Positions 8,160 to 17,000 of a stretch of DNA of 64,000 nt are shown piece by piece. How positions within the stretch are numbered: the first letter of the stretch is position 1; each line of letters begins with the position of its first letter. The stretch lies in assembly GCA_045126355.1 (NCBI GenBank), contig JBGVOE010000126.1, positions 1 through 64,000 of the forward strand. Reading direction: 5' to 3'. The notes beneath the pieces are model-generated. The model saw only the letters and a program-made list of their open reading frames with translations. It searched no databases and was not told the DNA's origin. Made by a program: the position numbers and the translations under genes. This DNA is from CAZSIA01 sp045126355 (GTDB taxonomy: Bacteria; Bacillota_I; Bacilli_A; Acholeplasmatales; Anaeroplasmataceae).

Positions 8160-8230
8160 AGAAACTAACAGTGTAGCTCACTGTAATTGTTCGGATTCGC
8201 ATTTTAATTAGTTTGATTTAACCCCTAATC
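8160..8230 (-). ncRNA. Structured 3' region of gene 8234-8719
   Basis: Minus strand: AAACTAA ... TTAGTTT (7 pairs) encloses a hairpin ACAGTG-agcta-CACTGT, followed by TTTCTTTTTC. It may be an unusual terminator for the gene 8234-8719 or a folded RNA of its own. The stretch 8040-8160 that follows is AT-rich with nothing I can name. Confidence 0.35.
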
Positions 8231-8233
8231 ATA

Positions 8234-8719
8234 CTAAAGCTCTTCTAATATTTCTTTTGCACACTTGCTCAAATAAATAACTTCATCGCTTCTCAAAATC
8301 AACGCAGTCTTACGTTTTTCTCCATATGAAACAAATTGCAAGATTGCCTTCGGCAAATTATAATTTTTAATCGACCATGACACTAATTCGTTTTCTAAAT
8401 CATAAACTGCCTTTATATAAGCAACAGATACATAAGCATCTGAACTTACCTTAATTAACTTAATACCAGAACTAATACATTTTTCAATTAGTTCTTCATA
8501 ACTAAAAGATGATAAATAAAGAAAATCATCAACAATAACAAATACATTATCTGTTGGTTTTGGTGGAGCAAGTTTTATATATGTTCCATTTTCTTTAGTT
8601 ACTTTAACTAAATTTTTAAAAGAAAGAGATGCACTTTTTCTTTCAGTAATCAATTTTAATCTTTTAGTTTCGACAAATACACCACTGGAAATTTCTACAT
8701 ACCCCTTAGGATTCATCAT
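8234..8719 (-). CDS. Protein of unknown function, probably leaderless
   Basis: 161 residues, alpha/beta in character, no known motif. The AAAACTATAATA core at 8725-8736 ends only about 5 bases before the start codon, and there is no Shine-Dalgarno sequence. If that promoter is used, the mRNA begins at or near ATG (leaderless). Otherwise it is read from the upstream gene 8727-9215, whose stop overlaps the motif. Two adjacent ATG codons could each serve as start. Ends in TAG. Confidence 0.6.
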   Translation of the reverse strand: MMNPKGYVEISSGVFVETKRLKLITERKSASLSFKNLVKVTKENGTYIKLAPPKPTDNVFVIVDDFLYLSSFSYEELIEKCISSGIKLIKVSSDAYVSVAYIKAVYDLENELVSWSIKNYNLPKAILQFVSYGEKRKTALILRSDEVIYLSKCAKEILEEL

Positions 8720-8724
8720 ATTTT

Positions 8725-8736
8725 TATTATAGTTTT
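8725..8736 (-). promoter_or_regulatory. AAAACTATA-type motif at the start of 8234-8719
   Basis: Core AAAACTATAATA overlaps the stop of 8727-9215 and lies about 5 bases before ATG. Confidence 0.5.
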
Positions 8737-9215
8737 AGAATTAAAAAAATCGACAAAATCATTAAAGCAACTGTTAAAGTCATGAAAAATATGTTCATTG
8801 GTGTGAAAATAATTCTTTCTTTAACTTTTTTAACAACTACTTGCTTTGTAGGCTTTACATAATGAAGGTCTTTTTCAATATCTAATTCTTTTTCCATTTC
8901 ACTAGATGCAAATTTTCTTAATTTTTCATCGCTAGATTCTTTCATTTGTAAAAGCTCTAATATTTGTGATTTTAATTCATCAATTTCTTTTTGAATTTCT
9001 TCTTCTTTAATGTTTTCAAGTTCATTATAAACACGAAGAAGCTTTTCTTTATATGATGTTGAGATTGATGGGTTATTTGTAACAAAGATATTATCTTGTT
9101 TTTTATCATCAACCTCTTTATTTTCCTGTGGTTTAGATTCTTTATTTATTTTTTTAGACTTAAAGTCTTCATCTTCAATATCATCTAGGTCATTTAAATT
9201 ATCATATTTTGACAT
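8727..9215 (-). CDS. Tail-anchored coiled-coil protein
   Basis: 162 residues: an acidic/Lys-rich disordered N-terminus (DLDDIEDEDF), a heptad-like helix at about 57-105, and a single C-terminal hydrophobic span (MNIFFMTLTVALMILSIFLI) followed by only three residues, so it is anchored by its tail with the bulk in the cytoplasm. AAGGGGG lies 7 bases before ATG. It lies in a run of genes from 10117 down with short gaps and only one upstream promoter (10151). Function unknown. Confidence 0.6.
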   Translation of the reverse strand: MSKYDNLNDLDDIEDEDFKSKKINKESKPQENKEVDDKKQDNIFVTNNPSISTSYKEKLLRVYNELENIKEEEIQKEIDELKSQILELLQMKESSDEKLRKFASSEMEKELDIEKDLHYVKPTKQVVVKKVKERIIFTPMNIFFMTLTVALMILSIFLILKL

Positions 9216-9255
9216 AAAACGTCCCCCTTATTATTTTGAAATTTTTTAAAAACTA

Positions 9256-9711
9256 TTATTCTTTAACTTCTTCACATAAGTATAATTTAATAATAGTTGC
9301 TCTTGGAGAAAATTCTCCTTGAATTTCACCTTTAATTTTTTCAACATTACCATCTTCTGTTTTTACAACCTTAAAAACATCAGTTTCTTTAACATATGGT
9401 AAACTTGCTAAAATAAAGATTTTCTTTTTTCTGTACTCAGATGGAATTTTTTCAATAGGGAAAGCTGTTTCTAAACCTTCCTTAATCATTCTATTTAATA
9501 AAATCAACATCTTTTGTGTTTTTAAAGAAATTTCTGATAATTTCTTTGTAGAACTTACAAACTTTACAAAAACTTCCTTATTTTCAATAGCTAAAGCTCT
9601 AATAATAAATGAAGCAGTTTTACCAACATTATGGTTAAAATCTTCTTCTGTATTAATTGAAATTCTTACAACTTCTCTACCGCATCTATTTTCATCATAA
9701 ACTTTTATCAT
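9256..9711 (-). CDS. Protein of unknown function
   Basis: 151 residues, alternating strands and helices; segments such as GKTASFIIRALAIENKEVFVKF and a basic EYRKKKIFIL patch suggest a compact alpha/beta domain, but I know no match. Its start lies 2 bases past the stop of the preceding gene, with GAGG 11 bases upstream inside that gene's end, indicating coupling to 9713-10117. Confidence 0.6.
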   Translation of the reverse strand: MIKVYDENRCGREVVRISINTEEDFNHNVGKTASFIIRALAIENKEVFVKFVSSTKKLSEISLKTQKMLILLNRMIKEGLETAFPIEKIPSEYRKKKIFILASLPYVKETDVFKVVKTEDGNVEKIKGEIQGEFSPRATIIKLYLCEEVKE

Positions 9712-9712
9712 A

Positions 9713-10117
9713 CTAATTTTCCTCTTTTTTCTTTAAATTTTTAAAAATAATTTTTCCACTAAAAACATTCTTGTTTTCATTGGTTCTGTTATCATCTTTA
9801 ACAATTTTAATAAAAAACTTATTACCTAAATGCTTAATAGCTTCCATTTTAACTTTTAAAATAAGTTCATTATCAAAGTTATTAAAACGTATCTCTAAAC
9901 CTTCGTCAATTAATGTATTTTTATCAACGAAAAAATTTCTTTTTGGTTTAGTAGTAATTAAAAAACAAACATTATGTTTAACTAAGCAGTCATATTCAAT
10001 TTGACTCTTTGCTTGAAATGCAAAAATATCTAAATTTGTTCTACAAACCTCAAAAAATCTATCGACTTGAAGTTTAGCATTTGTTTCAGTATAAACTCTT
10101 TTAATTTTCTTCTTCAC
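9713..10117 (-). CDS. Basic protein of unknown function (GTG start)
   Basis: 134 residues, strongly Lys-rich at both ends (MKKKIKRVY ... NLKKKEEN). The start codon is GTG with AGGAG 9 bases upstream and an AAAACTATA-type promoter at 10151. First gene of the run down to 8234. The charge suggests nucleic acid contact but nothing specific is recognisable. Confidence 0.6.
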   Translation of the reverse strand: MKKKIKRVYTETNAKLQVDRFFEVCRTNLDIFAFQAKSQIEYDCLVKHNVCFLITTKPKRNFFVDKNTLIDEGLEIRFNNFDNELILKVKMEAIKHLGNKFFIKIVKDDNRTNENKNVFSGKIIFKNLKKKEEN

Positions 10118-10150
10118 AACAATATCTCCTTTTCTAAAAAGTCTATATTT

Positions 10151-10163
10151 AAATTATAGTTTT
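10151..10163 (-). promoter_or_regulatory. AAAACTATA-type promoter of 9713-10117
   Basis: Core AAAACTATAATTT; leads the run 10117 to 8727. Confidence 0.65.
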
Positions 10164-10171
10164 TGAATTTT

Positions 10172-10214
10172 AAAAAATCGCATAAACTCCCAAATTTACC
10201 TCTGGGAGTCTATG
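10172..10214 (-). terminator. Terminator after 10232-13264
   Basis: CATAGACTCCCA...TGGGAGTTTATG then CGATTTTTT. Confidence 0.8.
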
Positions 10215-10231
10215 TTTTATCTATTTTTTTG

Positions 10232-13200
10232 TTATTCTACAGAATCTTCCATACCCCAATCATCATAATCGTCTTCTGATTCATTACTTGAATCTTCTAA
10301 ATTATCATTTTGGTCTGAAGTATCTTCATCATAACTATTATCGTTTGGTTCTTCGATAATTATTTCATCTGCATTAGGCAAATCATCTGAACCTTTTGCT
10401 TCATCGTTTTCGATTTCATTAGAATCATAAGTTTCTTCATCTAAATTATCAGCATCAGTTTTTTCAGATTCTTCTACTTCATTGACATTATTAGTAGTTT
10501 CTGGTTCTGCATCTGTATGTTCAACAGCATTATCTAGTCTTTCTGTATCATCTGAATTCTTTTCTATTTTGTTTTCAAAGTTTCCAGCAGTTTTATCGTA
10601 AGCATCTTCGCCGATTAACTCTTTGATTTCATCTTTAATTTCTACTGGAATATCAGTATTATCTTTATCATAGATATCGACTTTTCCATCTTCACCATAA
10701 ACTTTAATTTCTAATAATTGATTATCTTCTTTTGAAGTAATGCCTTTTCCAATCATGTCTTTAACTGTATCTTCTTTGTATCCGATTCTGTTATTAATAA
10801 TATCCTTAGAGAATGTTAATTCTATACCGTTAGAAGAAACAGTATCTAATTTATCTGGTCTAGCATTATCAGAAGAACTAATTTCGATTGATTTTAAAGA
10901 ACCATTTTCTACTTCAACTGGGTCTTTAGAAATGATTTCAAATGCTAATTTACCATTTTCGATATTATTAACAACGATTGTTTCATTTCCTTTAGAATCA
11001 ATAGCAGCTTCACTAATTCTTCTACCAAAAGCTTCTTCTCTATATTCGGCAGTAGCAATCTTTAAATCAATTTTTTGTCTTTCTGTTGGACTATTTTTTT
11101 CATCTAATACTTCATTAACTTTTGGTTCTGGATTAATTTCAACAGGAATTTCTGTATCAATTTCATTTTCTTCAAAAGTTTCTGGATTTAATTCATCTGA
11201 ATTTTCAACTTGTTCTTTATTTTCAAAAGCATTTAGTTTAGCTTCAAGTTCAGCAATTCTATCATCTTTAGAATTAAGTTCAGATTTTAAATCTTGATTT
11301 TCTTTTTCTAAAATATTCACTTTATCAAACATTTCTTTGTTTGACTCAGTATTATCTTCTTTTTGTTCAACTTTTACTTCTTTATCTTTTTCAAGATTAT
11401 CAACTTTTTCTTTTAAATCTTTAATTTCATTTTTTAAATCAGCTAATTCATTTCTTAAATCGTCAGCTTCTGCTTTTAAATAATCATTTTCTTGTTTTAA
11501 AGCATCATTTTCAGCTTTTAATTTTTCAATTTCTGCATCTTTTGCGTCTAACTCTTTCGGATTATTTTTATCTTCAAGAGTTTTTTCAGCATTAGCATCT
11601 GGATTAAGTTCATTTTTTTCTAATTCATTTAATTTAGATTCATAATTAGCTAATTTTTCTTTTAATTCAGATAATTGTGCATCAGCTTTATCAACATCGC
11701 CTTTTATATTATCAACTTTACGTTCTAATTTAACTCTTTCTTTAGGGTCAGCTTCTTTATCTAAATCTGATTTTGTATATTCTAATTTATTAGCTTTATT
11801 TTCTCTATATCTTTCAAGCTCAGCAATTTTTTCTTTTGTATCAGTGATTTCAGCTTTTAATTCATCTTTAGATAATTCTTTTTCATTAGACTTTTCAGTT
11901 TCTTTTTTAGGTTCAGTTTCAGATTTTTCTTCTGTATTTGTTTCGTTTGATTTTTTATTATCGTCAGAAACTTTATCCTTAGATTCATCAGTTTTCTTTT
12001 CTTTATCATCTTTTGTTTCATCTGATTTTTTATCTGTGTTATCTTTTTCCTTATCAGAAACTTTTTCTTTATCTTTTTCAGAAGTTTTATCAACTTTATT
12101 TTCTTCTTTTTGTTCAACTTCATCTTTAGGTTTTTCTAAACGCTCTGGAGCATTAATACCTAAAGCTTTCAATTTTTCTACTTGAACTTCTCTTTTATCT
12201 AATTCTTTTTCGATATCTTTAGAAATTTTATTAGCTTTATCTTCTAACTTAGCTTTTTCTTTTTCAGATAAATTAGGTTTTTCAAGTTCTTTTTTAACAT
12301 CATCTAATCTTTTTTCTTGTCTATCGATTTCTTTATCAATTTTATTGATATTATTTTCAATTTTTTGAATTTCTTTTTGTTGAATTTCGATAGCTTTTGT
12401 TTGATTTTCTAAAGATTTAAGTTCTGATTTTAATTCTTTATAATAATCTTTTTCCATTTTATTTGCATATGATTTAAAGAATATATTTTTTAAACCACTA
12501 GCAATCAATACTACATTAATCAATGGAAAGGCGATAAATAAAGTTCCTAAAGCTAATTGAGTAAAACCAGTTCCGATATGATGAGATTTTTCATATTTAG
12601 ACATTTCTGCTTTAATTGTATCTATTTTAAGTTCATGTTTTGCGATTGCTGACATTGATTGTTTATCATGAATTTCATTATTAGTTTTTTCAACAGCGGC
12701 TTCGTAAGAACCAAGCTCTTTATAATTTTTAAAATTTATAATATCTCTACCGATATCATACTTTTGCATTAAACGACTAATACCAAGCATTCTTGCTTCA
12801 ACACAATCTTTTTTACCTAAGCCTTTTTCACCATAAGTATTTTTAAGTCTAGCACTTAAATCACCTAATTCTTTTTTAAAAGCACCATAGCGTTCACCAA
12901 TAGTTAAATCAATTACTTCTCCATTAGCATTTTTATAAGTTTCATTATAAACTTGTGCCAATGAGAATTTTTCAGTATCATTTTTATCAACTGAAAAAGT
13001 TTTAGCAGCGATAGCATCAACAACTTTATCATTATCTCCTGATTTTAACCATGATTCAAGTCTACCATTTTTATATATATCATCTTTTTGAATAACTGCA
13101 AATTCAGCATTATCCTTTAATTCGAAACCATCATCTTTACCACCACAGTGATAATATAATTCACCGTTTTTTTCAAAAGCGTAATCCACTTCGAAAGCTA

Positions 13201-13264
13201 ATCCTGATACAGTATCTAACACCGTTGCATTTTTATAAGTTTCAATTTCTTTAAATTTAGCCAT
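10232..13264 (-). CDS. Giant acidic coiled-coil membrane protein
   Basis: 1010 residues. An N-terminal globular part (1-225) precedes a hydrophobic stretch at about 229-258 (LALGTLFIAFPLINVVLIASG). A long Lys/Glu coiled coil follows (about 265-375), then a low-complexity DK/ES-rich tract (about 380-470), a second long coiled coil (about 475-690), a beta-like domain (about 740-880) and a very acidic tail ending in DWGMEDSVE. Such an extended, partly disordered, charged molecule looks like a scaffold, tether or segregation-type protein rather than an enzyme. It is monocistronic with promoter at 13296, GGAGGT site and a strong terminator. The family is not recognised. Confidence 0.75.
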   Translation of the reverse strand: MAKFKEIETYKNATVLDTVSGLAFEVDYAFEKNGELYYHCGGKDDGFELKDNAEFAVIQKDDIYKNGRLESWLKSGDNDKVVDAIAAKTFSVDKNDTEKFSLAQVYNETYKNANGEVIDLTIGERYGAFKKELGDLSARLKNTYGEKGLGKKDCVEARMLGISRLMQKYDIGRDIINFKNYKELGSYEAAVEKTNNEIHDKQSMSAIAKHELKIDTIKAEMSKYEKSHHIGTGFTQLALGTLFIAFPLINVVLIASGLKNIFFKSYANKMEKDYYKELKSELKSLENQTKAIEIQQKEIQKIENNINKIDKEIDRQEKRLDDVKKELEKPNLSEKEKAKLEDKANKISKDIEKELDKREVQVEKLKALGINAPERLEKPKDEVEQKEENKVDKTSEKDKEKVSDKEKDNTDKKSDETKDDKEKKTDESKDKVSDDNKKSNETNTEEKSETEPKKETEKSNEKELSKDELKAEITDTKEKIAELERYRENKANKLEYTKSDLDKEADPKERVKLERKVDNIKGDVDKADAQLSELKEKLANYESKLNELEKNELNPDANAEKTLEDKNNPKELDAKDAEIEKLKAENDALKQENDYLKAEADDLRNELADLKNEIKDLKEKVDNLEKDKEVKVEQKEDNTESNKEMFDKVNILEKENQDLKSELNSKDDRIAELEAKLNAFENKEQVENSDELNPETFEENEIDTEIPVEINPEPKVNEVLDEKNSPTERQKIDLKIATAEYREEAFGRRISEAAIDSKGNETIVVNNIENGKLAFEIISKDPVEVENGSLKSIEISSSDNARPDKLDTVSSNGIELTFSKDIINNRIGYKEDTVKDMIGKGITSKEDNQLLEIKVYGEDGKVDIYDKDNTDIPVEIKDEIKELIGEDAYDKTAGNFENKIEKNSDDTERLDNAVEHTDAEPETTNNVNEVEESEKTDADNLDEETYDSNEIENDEAKGSDDLPNADEIIIEEPNDNSYDEDTSDQNDNLEDSSNESEDDYDDWGMEDSVE

Positions 13265-13295
13265 ATTAAAACCTCCATATTTTTAATTTACAACT

Positions 13296-13308
13296 TCTAT
13301 ATAGTTTT
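13296..13308 (-). promoter_or_regulatory. AAAACTATA-type promoter of 10232-13264
   Basis: Core AAAACTATATAGA. Confidence 0.65.
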
Positions 13309-13310
13309 TA

Positions 13311-13339
13311 AAAAATAAAAAAGCTAGATTTTCTAGCTT
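13311..13339 (-). terminator. Terminator after 13352-13942
   Basis: AAGCTAGA...TCTAGCTT then T6. Confidence 0.8.
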
Positions 13340-13351
13340 ATATTTTAAAAA

Positions 13352-13942
13352 TTATTCATCATATTCTTCAATGTATTTATCAGTTCTAACTTGAGCCTCA
13401 TATACTACATTATAAGCTCTTTGATATTCATTAATAATTGCCAAATACATTATTTCTCTAAAAAATTCCTTTGTATCTTTTTTGTAATTGAGTGTTTCAA
13501 TTAATTCATTAAAAAATTCTTGTGTATCCTTTGATAACTGATTAATTTCAATTTCTAAAATTTTATCTCTAAAATAATTTAAAACTTTGATTGATAAATG
13601 TTTTCTAAAAGAATTAATAACATTATACAAATCTTTAAATCTAATATTTTGAACTAAATCATATAAAATATTTGCAGTTCCAATATTAATAACATTTCCA
13701 TCAATTATAATTCCATGAGATAAAAGTAATATAGATTTAAAACCGACTGAAGAAAATGGTTTTGAATCATAAGCTTTAACAAGTTCACTACCCATAATTT
13801 TATAATAAATATTTTCTATATTAGGTATTTCTTTATAATGGTCAAATTGATAAAACTCATAATAAGTATCATTTTTATTAGCATCAGATACAAGATAATA
13901 CATTTTTTCATTTTCTATTTTTTTACGCAATTTTAAACTCAT
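13352..13942 (-). CDS. Protein of unknown function
   Basis: 196 residues from MSLKLRKKIENEK, which has AGGAG 9 bases upstream. An ATG 36 bases further up coincides with the expected transcription start and is discounted. Mixed beta (N-terminal 90) and helical (C-terminal 100) composition, no motif recognised. It has its own promoter (13981) and terminator and sits just downstream of polC. Confidence 0.6.
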   Translation of the reverse strand: MSLKLRKKIENEKMYYLVSDANKNDTYYEFYQFDHYKEIPNIENIYYKIMGSELVKAYDSKPFSSVGFKSILLLSHGIIIDGNVINIGTANILYDLVQNIRFKDLYNVINSFRKHLSIKVLNYFRDKILEIEINQLSKDTQEFFNELIETLNYKKDTKEFFREIMYLAIINEYQRAYNVVYEAQVRTDKYIEEYDE

Positions 13943-13980
13943 ATAAAAATCTCCTTTTTTGATATGTTTTTCACTCACTG

Positions 13981-13994
13981 ATAATTATAGTTTT
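13981..13994 (-). promoter_or_regulatory. AAAACTATA-type promoter of 13352-13942
   Basis: Core AAAACTATAATTAT; supports the start at 13942. Confidence 0.65.
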
Positions 13995-13999
13995 TAAAA

Positions 14000-14029
14000 A
14001 ATAAAAAACGGAAAAATTCATTTCCGTTC
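14000..14029 (-). terminator. Terminator after polC
   Basis: AACGGAAA...TTTTCCGTT then T run. Confidence 0.8.
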
Positions 14030-14036
14030 TTTTTTA

Positions 14037-17000
14037 TTAATCAAATGTTAATACTGATAAATCTTCACATCCATCAATAAATTTCTTATTTGCTTTACCT
14101 CTTTCCTTTAAATCAGTTAAATTAAGATAAGGGAATTCACCTCTATTATTATAAATAGTATTTGCGATTTCATCACCTACACCGTTAATTTTATTAAAAG
14201 GAACAAGTAATTTAGTATCATCAACGATTTTAAATTCTGTTGAATGAGAATGATTTATTGAAGGAGCTATAAATGTATAACCTTTAGATAACATTTCACG
14301 AGCCATCATAAGTAAATCGACCTTTTCTAAATCTACTTTAGAATCATAACTCTTACTATATTTTTCAATTACATTGTTAATAACACCTAAATCATTAGTG
14401 CAAATATTTTTAGTATCAAATTTTTTATCTCTAATTGACATATAAACTTTATAGAAAACTAATGGTTTATATGCTTTAAACCAAGCGATTCTTAACGCAG
14501 ACATTACATATGCGACAGCATGAGCTTTAGGGAACATATATTTAATCTTTGATAAAGACCAAATATACCAAGCTGGGACACCTTTTGCTTCTAATTTTTC
14601 TTTATAGATAGCCCATTTTTCTGGATTACCAGCAACTTTACCTTTTCTTACGAATTCCATAATATCAAAAGCATCTTTAGGTTCTAATTTATAATCAAGT
14701 AATTGAACCATAATATCATCACGACAACCGATAACATCTTTAAATGGAATTTTGCCGAAATCAGAATTACCGCTAACTAAAACTTGACTATTATTTTGCC
14801 ATACATCAGTTCCATGAGATAAACCAGAAACCTTAACTAAATCAGCAAATGAATTGATATCAATTTCTTTAAGCATACCCATAACAAATTTTGTACCAAA
14901 TTCAGAAATACCTAAAGCATTAACAACATCGTTTCCATCACGTCTTAGAAGTTCAAAAATTTTCTTATCACAGAAAGGAATCTCTTTAATTGTTTTAAAA
15001 GGGTATTCTTCTGGATTTTTTGCTACTTCTTCCATTAAAGCCTTTAAGACAGTAGGGTCAACATGTCCTAAAATATCTAACTTTAATAAATTATCATGAA
15101 TAGATTTATAATCAAAATGAGTTGTAATCCAAGCATCAGTTTTATTTGCTGGATATTGTACTGGAACAAAGTCTTCATATTCCATACCTTCTGGAATAAT
15201 TACAATACCACTTGCGTGTTGACCAGTTGTTCTTTTAACATTTAAAATTTTGTTGGCTCTTCTTTCAATTTCTGCATCACTAATTGTTTCTTCATAATGT
15301 GATTTTAATAAATTATAAGCAGTTTTATCAGCAAATTTAGAAATTGTACCAGCTCTAACTACATTATTTTCACCAAATAATTCTTTTGTAAATAAATGTG
15401 CAGTTGATTGATAAACAGATGCAAAGTTAAGGTCAATATCAGGGACTTTATCACCATCAAAACCTAAGAAAGTTTCAAAAGGAATATCTTGACCATCTTT
15501 AGCTAACTTTTCACCACAAATAGGACATACTGCATCTTCTAAATCAAAACCAGATGAAACATTGTTTAAATTTTCTCTTAAAATTCTTTCTTTATGTTCA
15601 TCGATTTTTATAAAAGAATCAACATCTTTATACATTTGATAATGACAATGTGGACATCTATAATGAGGCTTTAAAGCATTAACTTCTGTAATACCCATCA
15701 AATTCGCTACAAATGATGAACCAACTGAACCACGAGAACCTACAACATAACCATCCATATTACTCTTTTTAACAAGTAAATATGAAATATAATAAATGAT
15801 ATGATAACCATTTTCTGTAATAGATTTAATTTCTCTATCAGCTCTTTTTTGAATGTATTCAGGTAAAATCCCATTATACCTATAACTATCTAATGCTTTA
15901 TTACATAAATACATGAATTCATCTTTGATGTTTTCGATATTCTTTCCTTCTAAAACATCTAACTTTTTACCTTGTAAGAATGTTTCTGTTGGAATATAAA
16001 GCTTAGTTGGAGCGATATTAACTTCTTCAATTAAATCCGCTAATTCTAATGAATTATCACAAACATATGCTTTTACAGTTTCAGAATCTAATTCATAATC
16101 GCTCGCCATCTTTTCAATTAATTTAGATGTAGAATAAAGTGGATTTTCACCTAATCTATAAGCATTTTTATGATTATTAGAAACGCCGCCACTCATACTT
16201 GTATTAACCATTACTTGTCTAATTTCTACATCATTCTTGTTTAAATAATGAGCATCAGTATCAAATATAACTAATTTTTCTAATCTATTTGCATATTTAA
16301 TAATGCTTTTTGCAACCTTAGAAATTCTTTCATCAGTTATATCTCTATCAACATTGTAATATGCTTCTTTAGGTTGAATTTCGAAATAATCAAACATATC
16401 GAATGGAAAATTTTCTTTAAAACCGTTTAAATATATTTTTTTAAAAATTCCACTTGAACAGCTAGAACCAATTAAAATATTTTCTCTTAAATCATTATTA
16501 TCTAAAATATCAGATAAAAATACACATACACCGTGAGAATAAATTCTTTTAGTATGAGATAAAGAAATTAATTTATATAATTCTTTTAAACCTTTTTGAT
16601 TTTTTACTAAAACAGTAATATGAATTGCTCTATCTTTAAGATAAGTTTCAGTTTTAATAATTTCATTTAAAAGATTTAAATTATTATGATAAATTTCGTT
16701 TTCCTTAAAAACTTCTACCACCTTACAAGTTGAAGGCATATCAATTAATAAATCGATATTCTTATGATTTAAAGAAACTAAATGTTCATAACAAGCCTTA
16801 GTATCAACATCATGTTCAGAATTAATGATTTTAATATTTTTTAAATCATATAAAAAATCATAAGATTTTTGTGAAGTTGTTCTAATAGTTGCCATAATTT
16901 CTTCATCATTATTTGAAGGAATTAAATCAATAGGTGTTCTTGAAATTAAACCCATCAATTTATAAAAAATATCTAAACAACATTTAGCATCATAAATTGC

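Noticed and set aside
8165..8215. tRNA-like string on the plus strand (GTGTAGCTCACTG ... GTTCGGATTCGC)
   Set aside because: No acceptor stem, no anticodon arm and wrong spacing; probably chance within the structured region.
10740..11297. 185-residue plus-strand frame
   Set aside because: It is the complement of the coiled-coil gene 10232-13264; no ribosome site or promoter on the plus strand, and Ser/Leu-rich composition is the mirror of Glu/Lys codons.
11844..12185. Plus-strand Ser/Phe-rich frame and a minus-strand Lys-rich frame (11857-12123)
   Set aside because: Out-of-frame shadows of the low-complexity part of 10232-13264.
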